A model generated the notes under the pieces. It was not told where the DNA came from, searched no databases, and worked only from the letters and a program-made list of their open reading frames with translations. 64,000 nt of DNA from Panulirus ornatus (lineage: Eukaryota > Arthropoda > Malacostraca > Decapoda > Palinuridae), in the NCBI RefSeq assembly GCF_036320965.1, contig NC_092235.1, positions 8,554,189 through 8,618,188 of the forward strand, written 5' to 3'. Shown piece after piece: positions 10,781 to 23,556 of this stretch (positions are counted from its first letter, which is position 1; each line of letters opens with the position of its first letter). The position numbers and the translations under genes were made by a program.

Positions 10781-11460
10781 TATTTGGCTTGACTGACAAT
10801 GGAGCACCTGGGTTAAACACCAGGACTTGTTACCCTCCTCCTCCTCTCCATCTCTTTCTTTCTTTCTCTTCCTCACAACAACACGAAAACCCTCCAAAAA
10901 TCCTCACGAATTCCAGCTACCTGCTGGACCTGGATGATCATTTTATGTTGAATTTATGGTTCACATTCTGGCTTCATGACCTTTAGGTGATAGCCCTTAA
11001 ATCCAACAACATATATACATCCTGTTATACAACTGATGTTACTGTCTGACGTATGTATGGTGTGGCTTGATGACCTTACCTGCTGATGGTCATTAAGTCA
11101 AACATGTTATCATGTTGCAAATATCGTGATTCTTATGTTTTGCCGTAAGGTACAGATTCTGGTTGGATAACGGACGGTCAATAACCAGAAAGTTTAACGC
11201 TAAACATACCTGCATACATATTGCAAACTCCTTATCATAAGAGACCGAGCCAGACAAGTACTTGACGAGTCTCTAAACAATATTTGACCTGTAAGACAAG
11301 ATCAGACAGCGGACTGTCTACAGGTAAGGGCCCGTAACCTGGCAACTCTAACAACGACAGCGAGTGACAGTTAGTCGAGGACCACACGAATCTAACAGTG
11401 ACAACAGGTGATTAAGTGCTACACTTGAACTCTTAGCTAACTACCTATAACCGCCACTGT
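10780..11460 (+). repeat. Dispersed non-coding repeat, copy 1 (related to 48490-49420)
   Basis: Shares, in the same order, TTGACTGACAATGGAGCACC, TGTTACCCTCCTCCTCC, a CTTCCTCACAACA block, TTCATGACCTTTAGG, ACATCCTGTTATACA, GACGTATGTATGGTGTGGCT and ACAAGATCAGA with 48490-49100. Identity is moderate, so the duplication is old. No coding potential is seen. Confidence 0.65.
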
Positions 11461-11869
11461 TGATTGTTTACTGAGCTGTGTTGACGACGCGCCCCCACAC
11501 CTCTTGTATACGTAAGGCTGGTGAACAGTATATGGTCTCCTCCCAACACTGGTCACGAACATTCTCTCCTCAAGTTACCATGGCGACTGGAGACAGCTCA
11601 CCTCTGTCGTGGTGCAGGTTCTGCATCTCCGCTTATTCCTTATGTTTCCCAGGTGTGGTCGGGCAGGCAGGCAGGCAGGGGCCCCAGGTGGCCTGGGTAA
11701 ACAGCCTTAGTTAGGTATTTGTTCTTGACTCCAGCCCAATCTTGCCACCGCCAGCCAGCCGGACGTACCAGGTGACACCTTCCCAGGTGTGGCCTCCTGG
11801 TTATAGCTCTCCCACTCGGCTTGGCTGGATAGGCAGTGACGTCTTCTATGAGCCACTCATATAGAGTCG
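11461..11869. other. No recognised gene
   Basis: Higher GC than its surroundings, with CAGG/CCAGG-rich phrases (GGCAGGCAGGCAGGCAGG at about 11661). A 78-codon plus frame shows no domain. Confidence 0.4.
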
Positions 11870-12241
11870 TTACTCATACAGGGTTGTTCGGCACCATTTG
11901 GGACAAGATGATTTACCTATTGTTTCAGGAACAGAGAAGAATCCATCAGCTGCGTTTTCCAAACAAAATATCATAGATTCAGCCCAAGCTTTACTAAACT
12001 CCGACATTAGTTTATCATATTCAAGATTAATTCTTGATAGCTCACTAAAATAAAGGTTATTCTCATAGTTTTCTCTTTGTTTTCCCTCAACATCATTTGA
12101 AGTAATCACCAGCTGCTTTAACCATATCAAAGGAACTTGTGTTTGTCCCACGTCGTCATATGATTCATTTTTGTCTTTATCATCAAGGCCATTAATCTGA
12201 GTCATTGCCTTTGTCATGGTTCTTATTTCCCTGACATTCAT
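11870..12241 (-). CDS. Hypothetical protein, possible exon or fragment
   Basis: 123-codon minus-strand frame from ATG (12241). The composition is protein-like: acidic N-terminal half (LDDKDKNESYDDVG), a helical middle rich in charged and aromatic residues (NLYFSELSRINLEYDKLMSE), and a C-terminal segment ending CPKWCRTTLYE. No known domain is recognised. Even codon-like composition and lack of repeats set it apart from shadow frames nearby. It could be a gene fragment, an exon, or a remnant of an unknown transposon. Confidence 0.35.
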   Translation of the reverse strand: MNVREIRTMTKAMTQINGLDDKDKNESYDDVGQTQVPLIWLKQLVITSNDVEGKQRENYENNLYFSELSRINLEYDKLMSEFSKAWAESMIFCLENAADGFFSVPETIGKSSCPKWCRTTLYE

Positions 12242-12660
12242 TATCAGACGTGTTTACAATGTGTCTTTACGGGAATTAATAGCAAGTTTTTTTCTCCGAT
12301 TAAAGAAGCTAAAACATATACAAGAGGTTAGGTATATTTACATAGTATATTTCTGAATCATTGTTACCGTTAGGTAGACTCCTCTCCAAATTCTTATCAA
12401 CTAAAAGTCAAATCTTAAAATACAAGGAATTGCACAGAGGAATTCCAACATCAGCAGACAACTGTGACCTAACGAGGCTGTTTGTAATGGTAGCAGAGAT
12501 CAGGAGGTCATAGATCAGTGGAGTAGGAGGAGACAGACTTGCACATGTTTCACAGAGAATAACCTGTAAACTGTGTATGTAACTAAGGAGGAGAAAATAA
12601 CGTCACTCGTGCATTTGAAGCGAAATGTTTAGTAGATCTATTCTGAGGTACTTTTAGAAA
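12242..12660. other. No recognised gene
   Basis: AT-rich, unique-looking sequence upstream of the hypothetical ORF. No repeat or RNA gene seen. Confidence 0.4.
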
Positions 12661-12674
12661 GTTAGAATACAAGG

Positions 12675-12884
<210 letters not shown>

Positions 12885-14170
12885 ACTTTGTCGCAGTCTC
12901 CCGCGTTTGCGAGGTAGCGCAAGGAAACAGACGAGAGAAATGGCCCAACCCCCCCCCCATATACATGTATATACATACGTCCACACACGCAAATATACAT
13001 ACCTACACAGCTTTCCATGGTTTACCCAGACGCTTCACATGCCTTGATTCAATCCACTGACAGCACGTCAACCCCGGTATACCACATCGCTCCAATTCAC
13101 TCTATTCCTTGCCCTCCTTTCACCCTCCTGCATGTTAAGGCCCCGATCACACAAAATCTTTTTCACTCCATCTTTCCACCTCCAATTTGGTCTCCCTCTT
13201 CTCCTTGCTCCCTCCACCTCCGACACATATATCCTCTTGGTCAATCTTTCCTCACTCATCCTCTCCATGTGGCCAAACCACTTCAAAACACCCTCTTCTG
13301 CTCTCTCAACCACGCTCTTTTTATTTCCACACATCTCTCTTACCCTTACGTTACTCACTCGATCAAACCACCTCACACCACACATTGTCCTCAAACATCT
13401 CATTTCCAGCACATCCATCCTCCTGCGCACAACTCTGTCCATAGCCCACGCCTCGCAACCATACAACATTGTTGGAACCACTATTCCTTCAAATATACCC
13501 ATTTTTGCTTTCCGAGATAATGTTCTCGACTTCCACACATTCTTCAAGGCCCCCAGAATTTTCGCCCCCTCCCCCACCCTATGATCCACTTCCGCTTCCA
13601 TGGTTCCATCCGCTGCCAGATCCACTCCCAGATATCTAAAACACTTCACTTCCTCCAGTTTTTCTCCATTCAAACTCACCTCCCAATTGACTTGACCCTC
13701 AACCCTACTGTACCTAATAACCTTGCTCTTATTCACATTTACTCTTAACTTTCTTCTTCCACACACTTTACCAAACTCAGTCACCAGCTTCTGCAGTTTC
13801 TCACATGAATCAGCCACCAGCGCTGTATCATCAGCGAACAACAACTGACTCACTTCCCAAGCTCTCTCATCCCCAACAGACTTCATACTTGCCCCTCTTT
13901 CCAAAACTCTTGCATTTACCTCCCTAACAACCCCATCCATAAACAAATTAAACAACCATGGAGACATCACACACCCCTGCCGCAAACCTACATTCACTGA
14001 GAACCAATCACTTTCCTCTCTTCCTACACGTACACATGCCTTACATCCTCGATAAAAACTTTTCACTGCTTCTAACAACTTTCCTCCCACACCATATATT
14101 CTTAATACCTTCCACAGAGCATCTCTATCAACTCTATCATATGCCTTCTCCAGATCCATAAATGCTACAT

Positions 14171-14175
<5 letters not shown>
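12885..14175 (-). mobile_element. RTE-type LINE, copy 2, 5' truncated
   Basis: Same family as 2579-4968. The 3' UTR is longer, keeping the stretch with CACACACGCAAATATACATA and CTTTCCATGGTTTACCC that copy 1 lost. The element begins inside the RT at [13 protein letters not shown] and this truncation point lies directly against (TA)n. Confidence 0.88.
13068..14174 (-). pseudogene. RTE reverse transcriptase, C-terminal 368 codons
   Basis: One continuous open frame from the RT palm ([12 protein letters not shown]) through LRQGCVMSPW and LLFADDTALVAD to the C-terminal NWRWKDGV region and the natural stop. No frameshift or stop, so this is a young copy. It lacks the endonuclease and the N-terminal RT, so it cannot move on its own. 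It is the best reference for the family's C-terminal half in this window. Confidence 0.88.

Positions 14176-14264
<89 letters not shown>
14176..14264. repeat. (TA)n
   Basis: About 89 bp of TA between the truncated 5' end of RTE copy 2 and a Penelope-like 3' fragment. Confidence 0.95.
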
Positions 14265-14268
<4 letters not shown>

Positions 14269-14518
14269 ATGTATTAATGAGTACACGGGGAAAATGAAAC
14301 ATGATAAGTCTGTCTTGGACAATCGCATGTTTAACAAATAGCGTCCTAGCTACGTTTCTTTGTTGTATATCAACTGACTGTTATATTTCTCTCTTTCTTG
14401 TGTCTCCCCTGATGATGTGATTATAACACGAAAGTACAATTGGGAACTTATCGTGTTTCATTTTCCCCGTGGACTCATAGGAATATCTTGATTACGCTTT
14501 AAATTGTGATCCTTTCCC
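14265..14518 (+). mobile_element. Penelope-like 3' terminal fragment
   Basis: Contains the terminal blocks of the element at 16899-17942 in the same order: the hammerhead-like core, TCGTGTTTCATTTTCCCCGT, GGACTCATAGGAATATCTTG and TTGTGATCCTTTCCC. Its left part begins with a short inverted duplicate of the same terminal region (GTACACGGGGAAAATGAAAC), so the fragment is itself partly head-to-head. Confidence 0.8.
14402..14447 (+). ncRNA. Hammerhead-ribozyme-like motif in Penelope 3' region
   Basis: TCTCCC-CTGATGA (14409-14415), then GTG...CAC, then GAAA (14430-14433), then GTACAATT-GGGA. Layout as in the copy at 17826-17869; here the stem III region has changed (GTACAA instead of GTGCAC). Confidence 0.4.
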
Positions 14519-14950
<432 letters not shown>

Positions 14951-15015
14951 AAGGATCACAATTTTGCGCGTGATCAAGGTATTCCCATGAGTCCACTGGG
15001 AAACTGAAACACGAA

Positions 15016-15062
15016 AAGTTCCCAAGTGCACTTTCGTGGAATAATCACATCATCAGGGAAGA
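15016..15062 (-). ncRNA. Hammerhead-ribozyme-like motif, minus copy
   Basis: On the minus strand CCTGATGA (15050-15057 read in reverse), then GTG...CAC-like stem, GAAA (15035-15032) and GTGCACTTGGGA. The anticodon-like loop region reads ATTATTC here, weakening stem II by one base compared with 17826-17869. Confidence 0.4.
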
Positions 15063-15162
15063 CACAAGAGAGAAATATAACAGTCAGTTGATATACATCG
15101 AAGAAACGAAGCTAGGACGACATTTGGTAAACATGTGATTGTCCAAAACATACAACGAGCGT

Positions 15163-16881
15163 TCATAAACTTATCATTTTACAATTCTTATCAACAATAA
15201 AGTTATCTAATTTGTATAGACCATGACTAATATTAAGATTATAATTCTTTGTGTATTCAATAATAGAAGATTCAATGATATTTCTCTTGGTAATAGAGTT
15301 AGAGTTAACAACTGAGATGGCGTTACTCCAGTCAATACAATGATCATAGTTTTTAACATGATTAAACAAGGCATTTGATTCTTGTCCCGTTCTTATACTA
15401 TATTTTTGTTGCTTAAGTCTAACAAAAAGATCCTTACCAGTCTGACCAACATAAAATCTATCACAGTTTCCACAAGGGACTTTATAGATGCAACCAAGAG
15501 AATTTTCTGGTGAATTCCTGATTAAGATATTCTTTATAGTATTATTGTTGCTAAAGGCAACATTTATATTCAAAGATTTAAGCAACATGGGAAGGAAAGT
15601 GAAATTATTATTTAAAGGGAGAACTAAAAGATTCTTGGTGTCAATGGGAGGTTTGAGCTCAACTCTATAAAATGATTTCTTTGCTAACTTAAGGGACTTA
15701 TCAATGAAAGATCTAGGGTACTTTAACTTAGATCCAGTAGAATATATCTTCTCAAACTCATCATCAATAAACTCTGGACTGCAAATACGTAATGCCATAA
15801 GGAACATAGATTGAAATGATGATAATTTAACTCTGTCATGTTGAGATGAGTAATAATGGATATATGAGCATACATTGGTGGGTTTTCTGTATATGCTAAA
15901 CTTAAACGTGTTTCCTTGTCTATGGATCATGCAATCTAAATATGATAACATACCATTATTTTCATTTTCTAGAGTAAATTTGATGGAAGTTACTAAGTCG
16001 TTAAGTAAGGGGAGAAATATTTGTAAATTTTCATTTGTTGGCTAAACACAAAGAACATCATCTACATACCTAAACCAAATTGCATTAGAAGGTAAGATAT
16101 TCTTTAGTAATTTTGTTTAAAAAAATTCCATATAAAGATTACTTAGTACAGGTGAAAGAGGGTTACCCATTGCCATACCAAATTTTTGAGCATAACAATC
16201 TCCATTAAATTGAAATACACAGTCTTTTATACACAATTTTATCAGGTCAATGAAATTAGACTTTGAAACAGGTCAGTGAAAATCATCCAAGACATCAAAT
16301 AAATATTTTAAAAGGTCATCAACTGGAACTTTAGTGAAAAGTGAGGAAACATTAAAGCGAACTAGTTTGAAATCAAAATTAATATTGATATTGTTTAACT
16401 TGTTGACTAAATCTACATTGTTCATGATATTAGAATTTGATACCTTACCCACTAAAGGGCTTAATAAGGAAACTAACCATTTTGACAATTCATATGTGAT
16501 GGAGCCTACTGAACTCACTATAGGTCTTGCTGGAAAATTCTGTTTATGTGTTTTGATAAGTCCATACGTATATGGCAATGAAGGGGACAAAGATGACACA
16601 CTTTTGATAAGAGAGATGTTACCTTTCAACAACAACTTCATTTCTTTATTGAAGTGAGAATTAACTGCTTCTAAGGGATCTTTACTAAGTTTAGAATATG
16701 TTGTTTTATAATTTAGAAGATTATTCATTTTATATAAATAGTTACTTCTGTCTAAAATCACAACAGTGTTAGCCTTATCTGCTTTAGTAATATGTATATC
16801 CTTGTCTTTTTCTAAGGTGTTAACAGCTCTTATGAATCTTTTTAGGGCAATTAGCTCCCACTGGTTTTGACAAACTGGCAT
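15163..16881 (-). pseudogene. Penelope-like RT/GIY-YIG polyprotein, inactivated
   Basis: From 16881 to 16273 the frame carries the RT N-terminal region (KADKANTVVIL, YGLIKTHK, ARPIVSSVGS, FNVSSLFTKVP). Between 16272 and 15952 there are stops but motifs remain readable: MAMGNPLSPVLSNLYMEFF and the catalytic RYVDDVLC, each followed closely by an in-frame stop (TAA near 16120, TAG near 16040). From 15951 to 15163 the frame is open again: a linker (RKPTNVCSYIHYYSSQHD) and the GIY-YIG nuclease (GCIYKVPCGNCDRFYVGQTG, then VRLKQ). RT copies RNA by target-primed synthesis; the nuclease nicks the target. The copy is dead because of the stops, but both catalytic centres are recognisable. Confidence 0.88.
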
Positions 16882-17079
16882 ACACTAAACCCTTACAAAT
16901 TTGTAAGAGTTTAGTGCATGGTATGTAATAATGGTCTGTTACCATTTTTAGATTGCATGATCCATAGACAAGGAAACACGTTTAAGTTCAGCATATACAG
17001 ATAACCCACTAATGTATGCTCATATATCCATTATTACTCATCTCAACATGACACAATTAAATTATCATCATTTCAAACT

Positions 17080-17679
17080 ATGTTCCTTAGGGCATTACGT
17101 ATTTGCAGTCCAGAGTTTCTTGATGATGAGTTTGAGAAGATATATTCTATTGGATCTAAGTTAAAGTACCCTAGATCTTTCATTGATAAATCCCTTAAGT
17201 TAGCAAAGAAATCATTTTATAGAGTTGAGCCCAAACCTCCCATTGACACCAAGAATCTTTTAGTTCTCCCTTTAAATAATAATTTCACTTTGCTTCCCAT
17301 GTTGCTTAAATCCTTTAATGTAAATGTTGCCTTTAGCAACAATAATACTATAAAGAATATCTTAATCAGGAATTCACCAGAAAATTCTCTTGGTTGCATC
17401 TATAAAGTTCCTTGTGGAAACCGTGATGAATTTTATGTTGGTCAGACTGGTAAGGATCTTTCTGTTAGACTTAAGCAACATAAATATAGTATAAGAACGG
17501 GACAAGAATCAAATGCCTTGTTTAATCATGTTGAAAATATGATCATTGTATTGACTGGAGTAACGCCATCTCAGTTGTTAACTCTAACTCTATTACCAAG
17601 AGAAATATCATTGAATATTCTATTATCAAATACACAAAGAATTATAATCTTAATATTAGTGATGATCTATACAAATTAG
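17080..17679 (+). pseudogene. Penelope-like C-terminal linker and GIY-YIG endonuclease
   Basis: 199 codons from MFLRALRICSPEF. The linker (FEKIYSIGSKLKYPRSFIDK) is followed by the nuclease core GCIYKVPCGNRDEFYVGQTG and VRLKQHKYSIRTGQES. The second cysteine of the CGNCD motif of the minus copy is R here (CGNRD). After HVEN the frame shifts relative to the minus copy (missing base near 17538), so the last ~45 residues are out of frame. No RT domain is present. Confidence 0.85.
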
Positions 17680-17825
17680 ATAACTTTATTGTTGATAAGA
17701 TTTGTAAAATGATAAGTTTATGAACGCTCGTTGTATGTTTTGGACAATCACATGTTTACCAAATGGCGTCTTAGCTTCGTCTCTTCGATATATATATCAA
17801 CTGACTGTTATATTTCTCTCTTGTG

Positions 17826-17869
17826 TCTCCCCTGATGATGTGATTATTACACGAAAGTGCACTTGGGAA
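17826..17869 (+). ncRNA. Hammerhead-ribozyme-like motif, best copy
   Basis: TCTCCC, then CTGATGA (17832-17838), stem II GTG/CAC with an AT-rich loop, GAAA (17853-17856), then the palindrome GTGCAC, TT and GGGA. TCCC/GGGA would form stem I, GTGCAC a very short stem III that could pair between two RNAs, and the site of cleavage would follow the T after GTGCACT. Penelope-like elements are known to carry minimal hammerheads near their termini (established knowledge). One unpaired U before stem II departs from the textbook core. Activity is inferred, not shown. Confidence 0.5.
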
Positions 17870-17942
17870 CTTTTCGTGTTTCATTTTCCCCGTGGACTTA
17901 TAGGAATATCTTGATCACGCGCAAAACTGTGATCCTTTCCAA

Positions 17943-18770
<828 letters not shown>

Positions 18771-18859
18771 AAGTTCTGGCCTGCAAGTAACAGAGAACTG
18801 CTACTCAGGACCACCTGGCCATTGTATGTTTGTGCCAACATTTCCATCTATCGATCGCC

Positions 18860-19115
18860 AATATACCCAGTCTGTCCCATCTATGGATCTTCACTATACC
18901 CTGTCTGTCCCATCTACGAATCTTCACTGTACCTGTCAGTCCCATGTATGCATCTTCACTACACCCTGTCTCTCCCATCTATGGATATTCACTATACCCT
19001 GTCTGTCCCATCTATCAATATTCACTGTACACATTCTGTCCCATCTATGGATATTCACTATACCCTGTCTGTCCCATCTATCGATCTTCACTATATCCAG
19101 TATGTCCCATCCACC
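18860..19115. repeat. ~33-bp minisatellite x8
   Basis: Units built on GTCCCATCTATGGATCTTCA then CTATACCCTGTCT, with length variants of 32-33 bp. It is open in several frames, but the array is repeat-driven and non-coding in my view. Confidence 0.85.
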
Positions 19116-19305
19116 TGTACCCCTGGTCACCATGTAACAACCATTAACCCACTTACAATATTTTAGATGGTCTCTACATTCAAAATCGCCGAAGTCGACA
19201 TGCTTTTGTTTCTATGAAGTCGACTATGCTTTTATTTCTATGTGGGATATTAGAGCATGGGGGTACCTTACTATATTTTTCCATATCAATATAGACTCAC
19301 TATAT

Positions 19306-19352
19306 TTGTGGACGTACAAGGATAACCGAGGTTACTTCGTTAAGTGCACAAC
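19306..19352 (+). promoter_or_regulatory. Shared promoter block upstream of the RRM gene
   Basis: ACTATATTTG, 9 nt, ACAAGG, then TAACCGAGGTTACTTCGTTA. The same block, same order and nearly same spacing lies upstream of the winged-helix gene (41478-41525, minus). The palindrome TAACC-GA-GGTTA starts about 24 nt after the TATA-like element, where the transcription start would be expected. The ATG follows about 30 nt later. Confidence 0.6.
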
Positions 19353-19372
19353 GTAATCTTAGTATCTTCAAC

Positions 19373-20224
19373 ATGGAAGTTTTTGCAAAAAGCTCAGTTG
19401 TGGAGGTGGTCGAGCAGCAGCAGGTGCTCTGGGTCGCCCTCCTTGACCAGGCCTACCTGCCTTTCCACGATGAGGATGATTTGCTGGACCGTCCACCACA
19501 CGAGACCCGACTCCCACATATAGATGAGTTGGGCTGCGATGATGACGACCTACATGTCATCGTGCCCACCAACGAGCAGTTGCAAGGGGTTCTCAAAACC
19601 GTCCTGCAGCGGTATACCATCAGGGTCGTCAACGTTCCATACAAAATCTCAAGGACGAACGTCTGGGAATTCTTCAAGCAGTTCGGCGACATCGTTCGCT
19701 TCGACATGCAGTCCTACACGACCTACGAGAACCACCGCGGGATTGCCGTCATCCAGTACTCCTGCTATGCCTCCTACAAGAAGGCACTTCTTGCCGACGT
19801 GACACCACTCTCCGTCAACGGACGTTGTGCAAAAGTGAAACCTCACCGTCCCACTGATGCTGGCCAAGTGACCTCGCCTACTCAAGTGGCATTGCAGCCC
19901 ACACTCCCTACCAGACCCACCATCCATGAGGAAATGCAGCCCACCCCACTTCTCAGGCCCGCATTCAGGGAGACATGGCAGGTCTCAAGACCTGTCAGGC
20001 CCACCATTCAAGACCGACTTGGTCCCCCAACGCACGTCAGGCCCACCATTCAAGACCGACTTGGTCCCCCAACACATGTCAGGCCCAGCGTTATAGACCG
20101 ACTGGGACCAATAACACATGACATGTCCTACGTTACAGACCGACTGCACTCCGCCCCACATACGGGCGTTAAAAGGCGTGTCGAGATGACACACGCTCCC
20201 CGTGCCAAAAGATTCAGTTGGTGA
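19373..20224 (+). CDS. RRM-like protein with C-terminal repeats
   Basis: Intronless 283-aa protein; start context CTTCAACATGGAA is good. The N-terminus (1-60) is acidic (HDEDDLLDR, GCDDDDL). Residues 83-157 look like an RNA recognition motif: IRVVNVPY (RNP2-like, 83-90), VWEFFKQFGDIVRFDM, then HRGIAVIQY (RNP1-like, 121-129) and a final VNGRCAKVKPH. The RNP1-like strand lacks the usual aromatic at the central position, so RNA binding is uncertain. From about 165 the chain is rich in Pro and Thr, with four 14-residue repeats of the type RPTIQDRLGPPTHV, ending in basic KRR...RAKRFSW, a probable nuclear signal. It stands alone between minisatellites and a repeat; its GC content is far above its surroundings. 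It shares its promoter block with the winged-helix gene. Role inferred: nuclear RNA- or protein-binding factor. Confidence 0.7.
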   Translation: MEVFAKSSVVEVVEQQQVLWVALLDQAYLPFHDEDDLLDRPPHETRLPHIDELGCDDDDLHVIVPTNEQLQGVLKTVLQRYTIRVVNVPYKISRTNVWEFFKQFGDIVRFDMQSYTTYENHRGIAVIQYSCYASYKKALLADVTPLSVNGRCAKVKPHRPTDAGQVTSPTQVALQPTLPTRPTIHEEMQPTPLLRPAFRETWQVSRPVRPTIQDRLGPPTHVRPTIQDRLGPPTHVRPSVIDRLGPITHDMSYVTDRLHSAPHTGVKRRVEMTHAPRAKRFSW

Positions 20225-20689
20225 GGAACCTGAGTTCTTTCTTCCTGCTGGTGCTGCAGGAGAACACGGCCCAAGAGTGGACACTGGAGGTGTGTTTGTG
20301 TTTGTGTTTGGGTTATCACTGAGGAACCACACCAAGACAACTTTAGTTTGGCCTCGCCAAGGATTACGTTAATCTGGCGGAAGTCTGGCTTTCTCCCAGT
20401 AGTGGATGACACATAATATCTACGTAGGGACGGTGAAAAACAAAGAAAAAAAAAATGGGAACATTATCACGCCCAAAAAAACATACATAAATTCACGGGG
20501 ATAATTTCCTTCGTCTTCAAAGAAAAAATGAAACTCTTCCGACGCTACCGTGCCTTCCATAAAGCAACCCTCAAAGAAATCACTTTCTACACAATGCGCA
20601 AGGATTCGGTTAGCCAATCTTCATATGGCTGGGGCTATTCTTCCCTCTGATTGATTCATTTTTCAAGATTAAGGAAAGTTATAATAAAA
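20225..20689. other. Downstream region of the RRM gene; no further gene seen
   Basis: Probable 3' UTR at its start (CCTGCTGGTGCTGCAGG imperfect palindrome near 20248) followed by an A-rich stretch at about 20440. No domain-bearing frame. Confidence 0.4.
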
Positions 20690-21735
20690 ATATTGTATTG
20701 AGTTTCTCCGTTGGCGTCAGGGTAAACACCCATCCCCCCCGAAGCTTGGTTACCTTTCCGTGGTGGGGGGGACTTCATGGATTGGGCAGTAGCAACCATC
20801 GTTGGTTGCTTCTGTTCAATCCATGAACGAAAAACCAAGCATCTTGAGCGTAATTGTCGTATAAATTCATTTGGTGTCAAAACTGACGCGAAAGCGGTTG
20901 TCTCAATTTTGTCAGAAATGTTTGTGCGTTTCGGCCTGATGGCGGGAGTCGGTTTGGCGCTGTGGTCATGAGGGAATACGAGGAAGATTGGCAACCGTCC
21001 CAGAAGTAGCTACAGTGAGGCCCAGCAGCTGTCCCTAATACTGTGGAAGGCACTCATGTAAGGTGTGCAGTGAGGCGCAGCAGTAACAAGGGAAACGGAC
21101 AACCAAAACAGCAATCTTGATCATCAGGAGGCTATCCAATGCTCAGAGTAGATAAGGACGATTATTGTATGGCTTCGCTCAGAGGATGAAAATCTTAGCC
21201 GTGAAAATCAACAAGTAAAATAACTAGTAGTTAGTGGTAGTGAGGTGGAATTACCGTATTTCTGTGGTCTTAATCGTAAAACGAAACTTTTCGTTTTCTC
21301 CATCAATCTAGAGGTGTTGTAGACCACCATCCTTAAGGTTGTAAGGTAATGGTAACTACAAGGTTATGACCTCAGCAAATTTGTGATGGAAAGTGCAGGA
21401 AATGTGGTAATGTATATAATATAAATTGTATAGTTCTATAATAAATGTGTATCAAAATTTTGTCTTCTCTGTTCCCGTCCATTAATTCAAATACAGGTAA
21501 GTTTTCTCTCTAACGAGGTGGGATAAGCTACGTGCACTCGGCTTGTAAATGTGGTGACTTTCCCTTCATTACCACAATGGTATGCTGAACTGAAGATGTA
21601 GAATTCTGTAGACGAAAATAAGATAGGAAATCAATATACATCAAAAATTGAACGTTTGCATCTTTCGATGGACATAAAACAAACGGACAGAGGGGCACAC
21701 TGGAGCAAATGAATTTCAATATCACCACAATATCA
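20690..21735 (-). repeat. 1.05-kb duplicated segment, copy A
   Basis: Nearly identical, in inverted orientation, to 39347-40388; a 146-bp piece also lies at 43980-44126. Homology starts and stops sharply (GAAACTCAATA at one end, CAATATCACCAC at the other). It contains a minus frame (about 20994-20690) reading LPIFLVFPHDHSAKP... without an ATG; the frame is kept in all copies but the copies are too alike to prove selection. Nature unknown: a dispersed element of an unrecognised class is likely. Confidence 0.75.
20774..20827. ncRNA. 54-nt hairpin, 25-bp stem with TCGT loop
   Basis: TTCATGGATTGGGCAGTAGC and its continuation AACCA pair with TGGTTGCTTCTGTTC and AATCCATGAA around the loop TCGT; one mismatch and two G-T wobbles. 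It resembles a small-RNA precursor in size. It is conserved in the inverted copy at 40254-40307. Confidence 0.55.
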
Positions 21736-21985
21736 CCACAAAAATGGGCCTGGATAAGCAACACAAACGTATTAGGCTTTTATGATTTTTTTTCTATTTT
21801 CTGTTTGATTTTGATGAAGAACAAATTTCATTATTACTTGAAAACTTATTGTCCTCCAGATGTAATTCAATTTACATCTCAATGGAATAAATATAAAGGT
21901 TTTCACCACTATTCAGTATTTCATCTTTCGTTAATAAGCACCTTTTGTACGTATAATCCACTCCTGCCATTTTATTGATATCTGC
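21736..21985. other. No recognised gene
   Basis: AT-rich, no repeat or domain seen. Confidence 0.35.
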
Positions 21986-22008
21986 ACACACACACACACA
22001 CACACACA

Positions 22009-22094
<86 letters not shown>

Positions 22095-22115
22095 CTTTAT
22101 TATTATTATTATTAT
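21986..22115. repeat. (AC)n, (TA)n and (TTA)n tail
   Basis: AC, TA and ATT runs following RTE copy 3 when read on the minus strand. Confidence 0.92.
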
Positions 22116-23415
<1,300 letters not shown>

Positions 23416-23556
23416 ATGGCGTCCTAGCTTCGTCTCTTAGATGTATATCAATTGACTGTTATATTTCTCTCTTGTGTCTCCCCTGATGATGTGATTATTA
23501 CACGAAAGGGCACTTGGGAACATTTCGTGATTCATTTTCCCCGTGGACTCAAAAGC
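23416..23556 (+). mobile_element. Penelope-like 3' terminal fragment, opposite orientation
   Basis: From AATGGCGTCCTAGCTTCGTC to TCCCCGTGGACTCA on the plus strand. It carries a hammerhead-like core (CTGATGA 23483-23489, GAAA 23504-23507). It joins the env gene of the errantivirus-like element without a gap, so it marks where that element was truncated. Confidence 0.85.

Larger units (their letters stand above)
16899..17942 (+). mobile_element. Penelope-like retroelement, plus copy, head-to-head with the minus copy
   Basis: Starts at the centre of an inverted repeat (ACTAAACCCTTACAAATTTG continuing to its mirror) and carries only sequence from after the YVDD motif to the 3' end. It ends GATCCTTTCC, then (TATC)n and (TA)n. 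It is about 90 per cent similar to the minus copy by eye. Confidence 0.88.

Noticed and set aside
20656..20994. Confirmed protein-coding gene for the HDHSAKP frame
   Set aside because: No ATG; the few differences between copies include many amino-acid changes, so coding selection is not shown. Kept as a repeat feature only.
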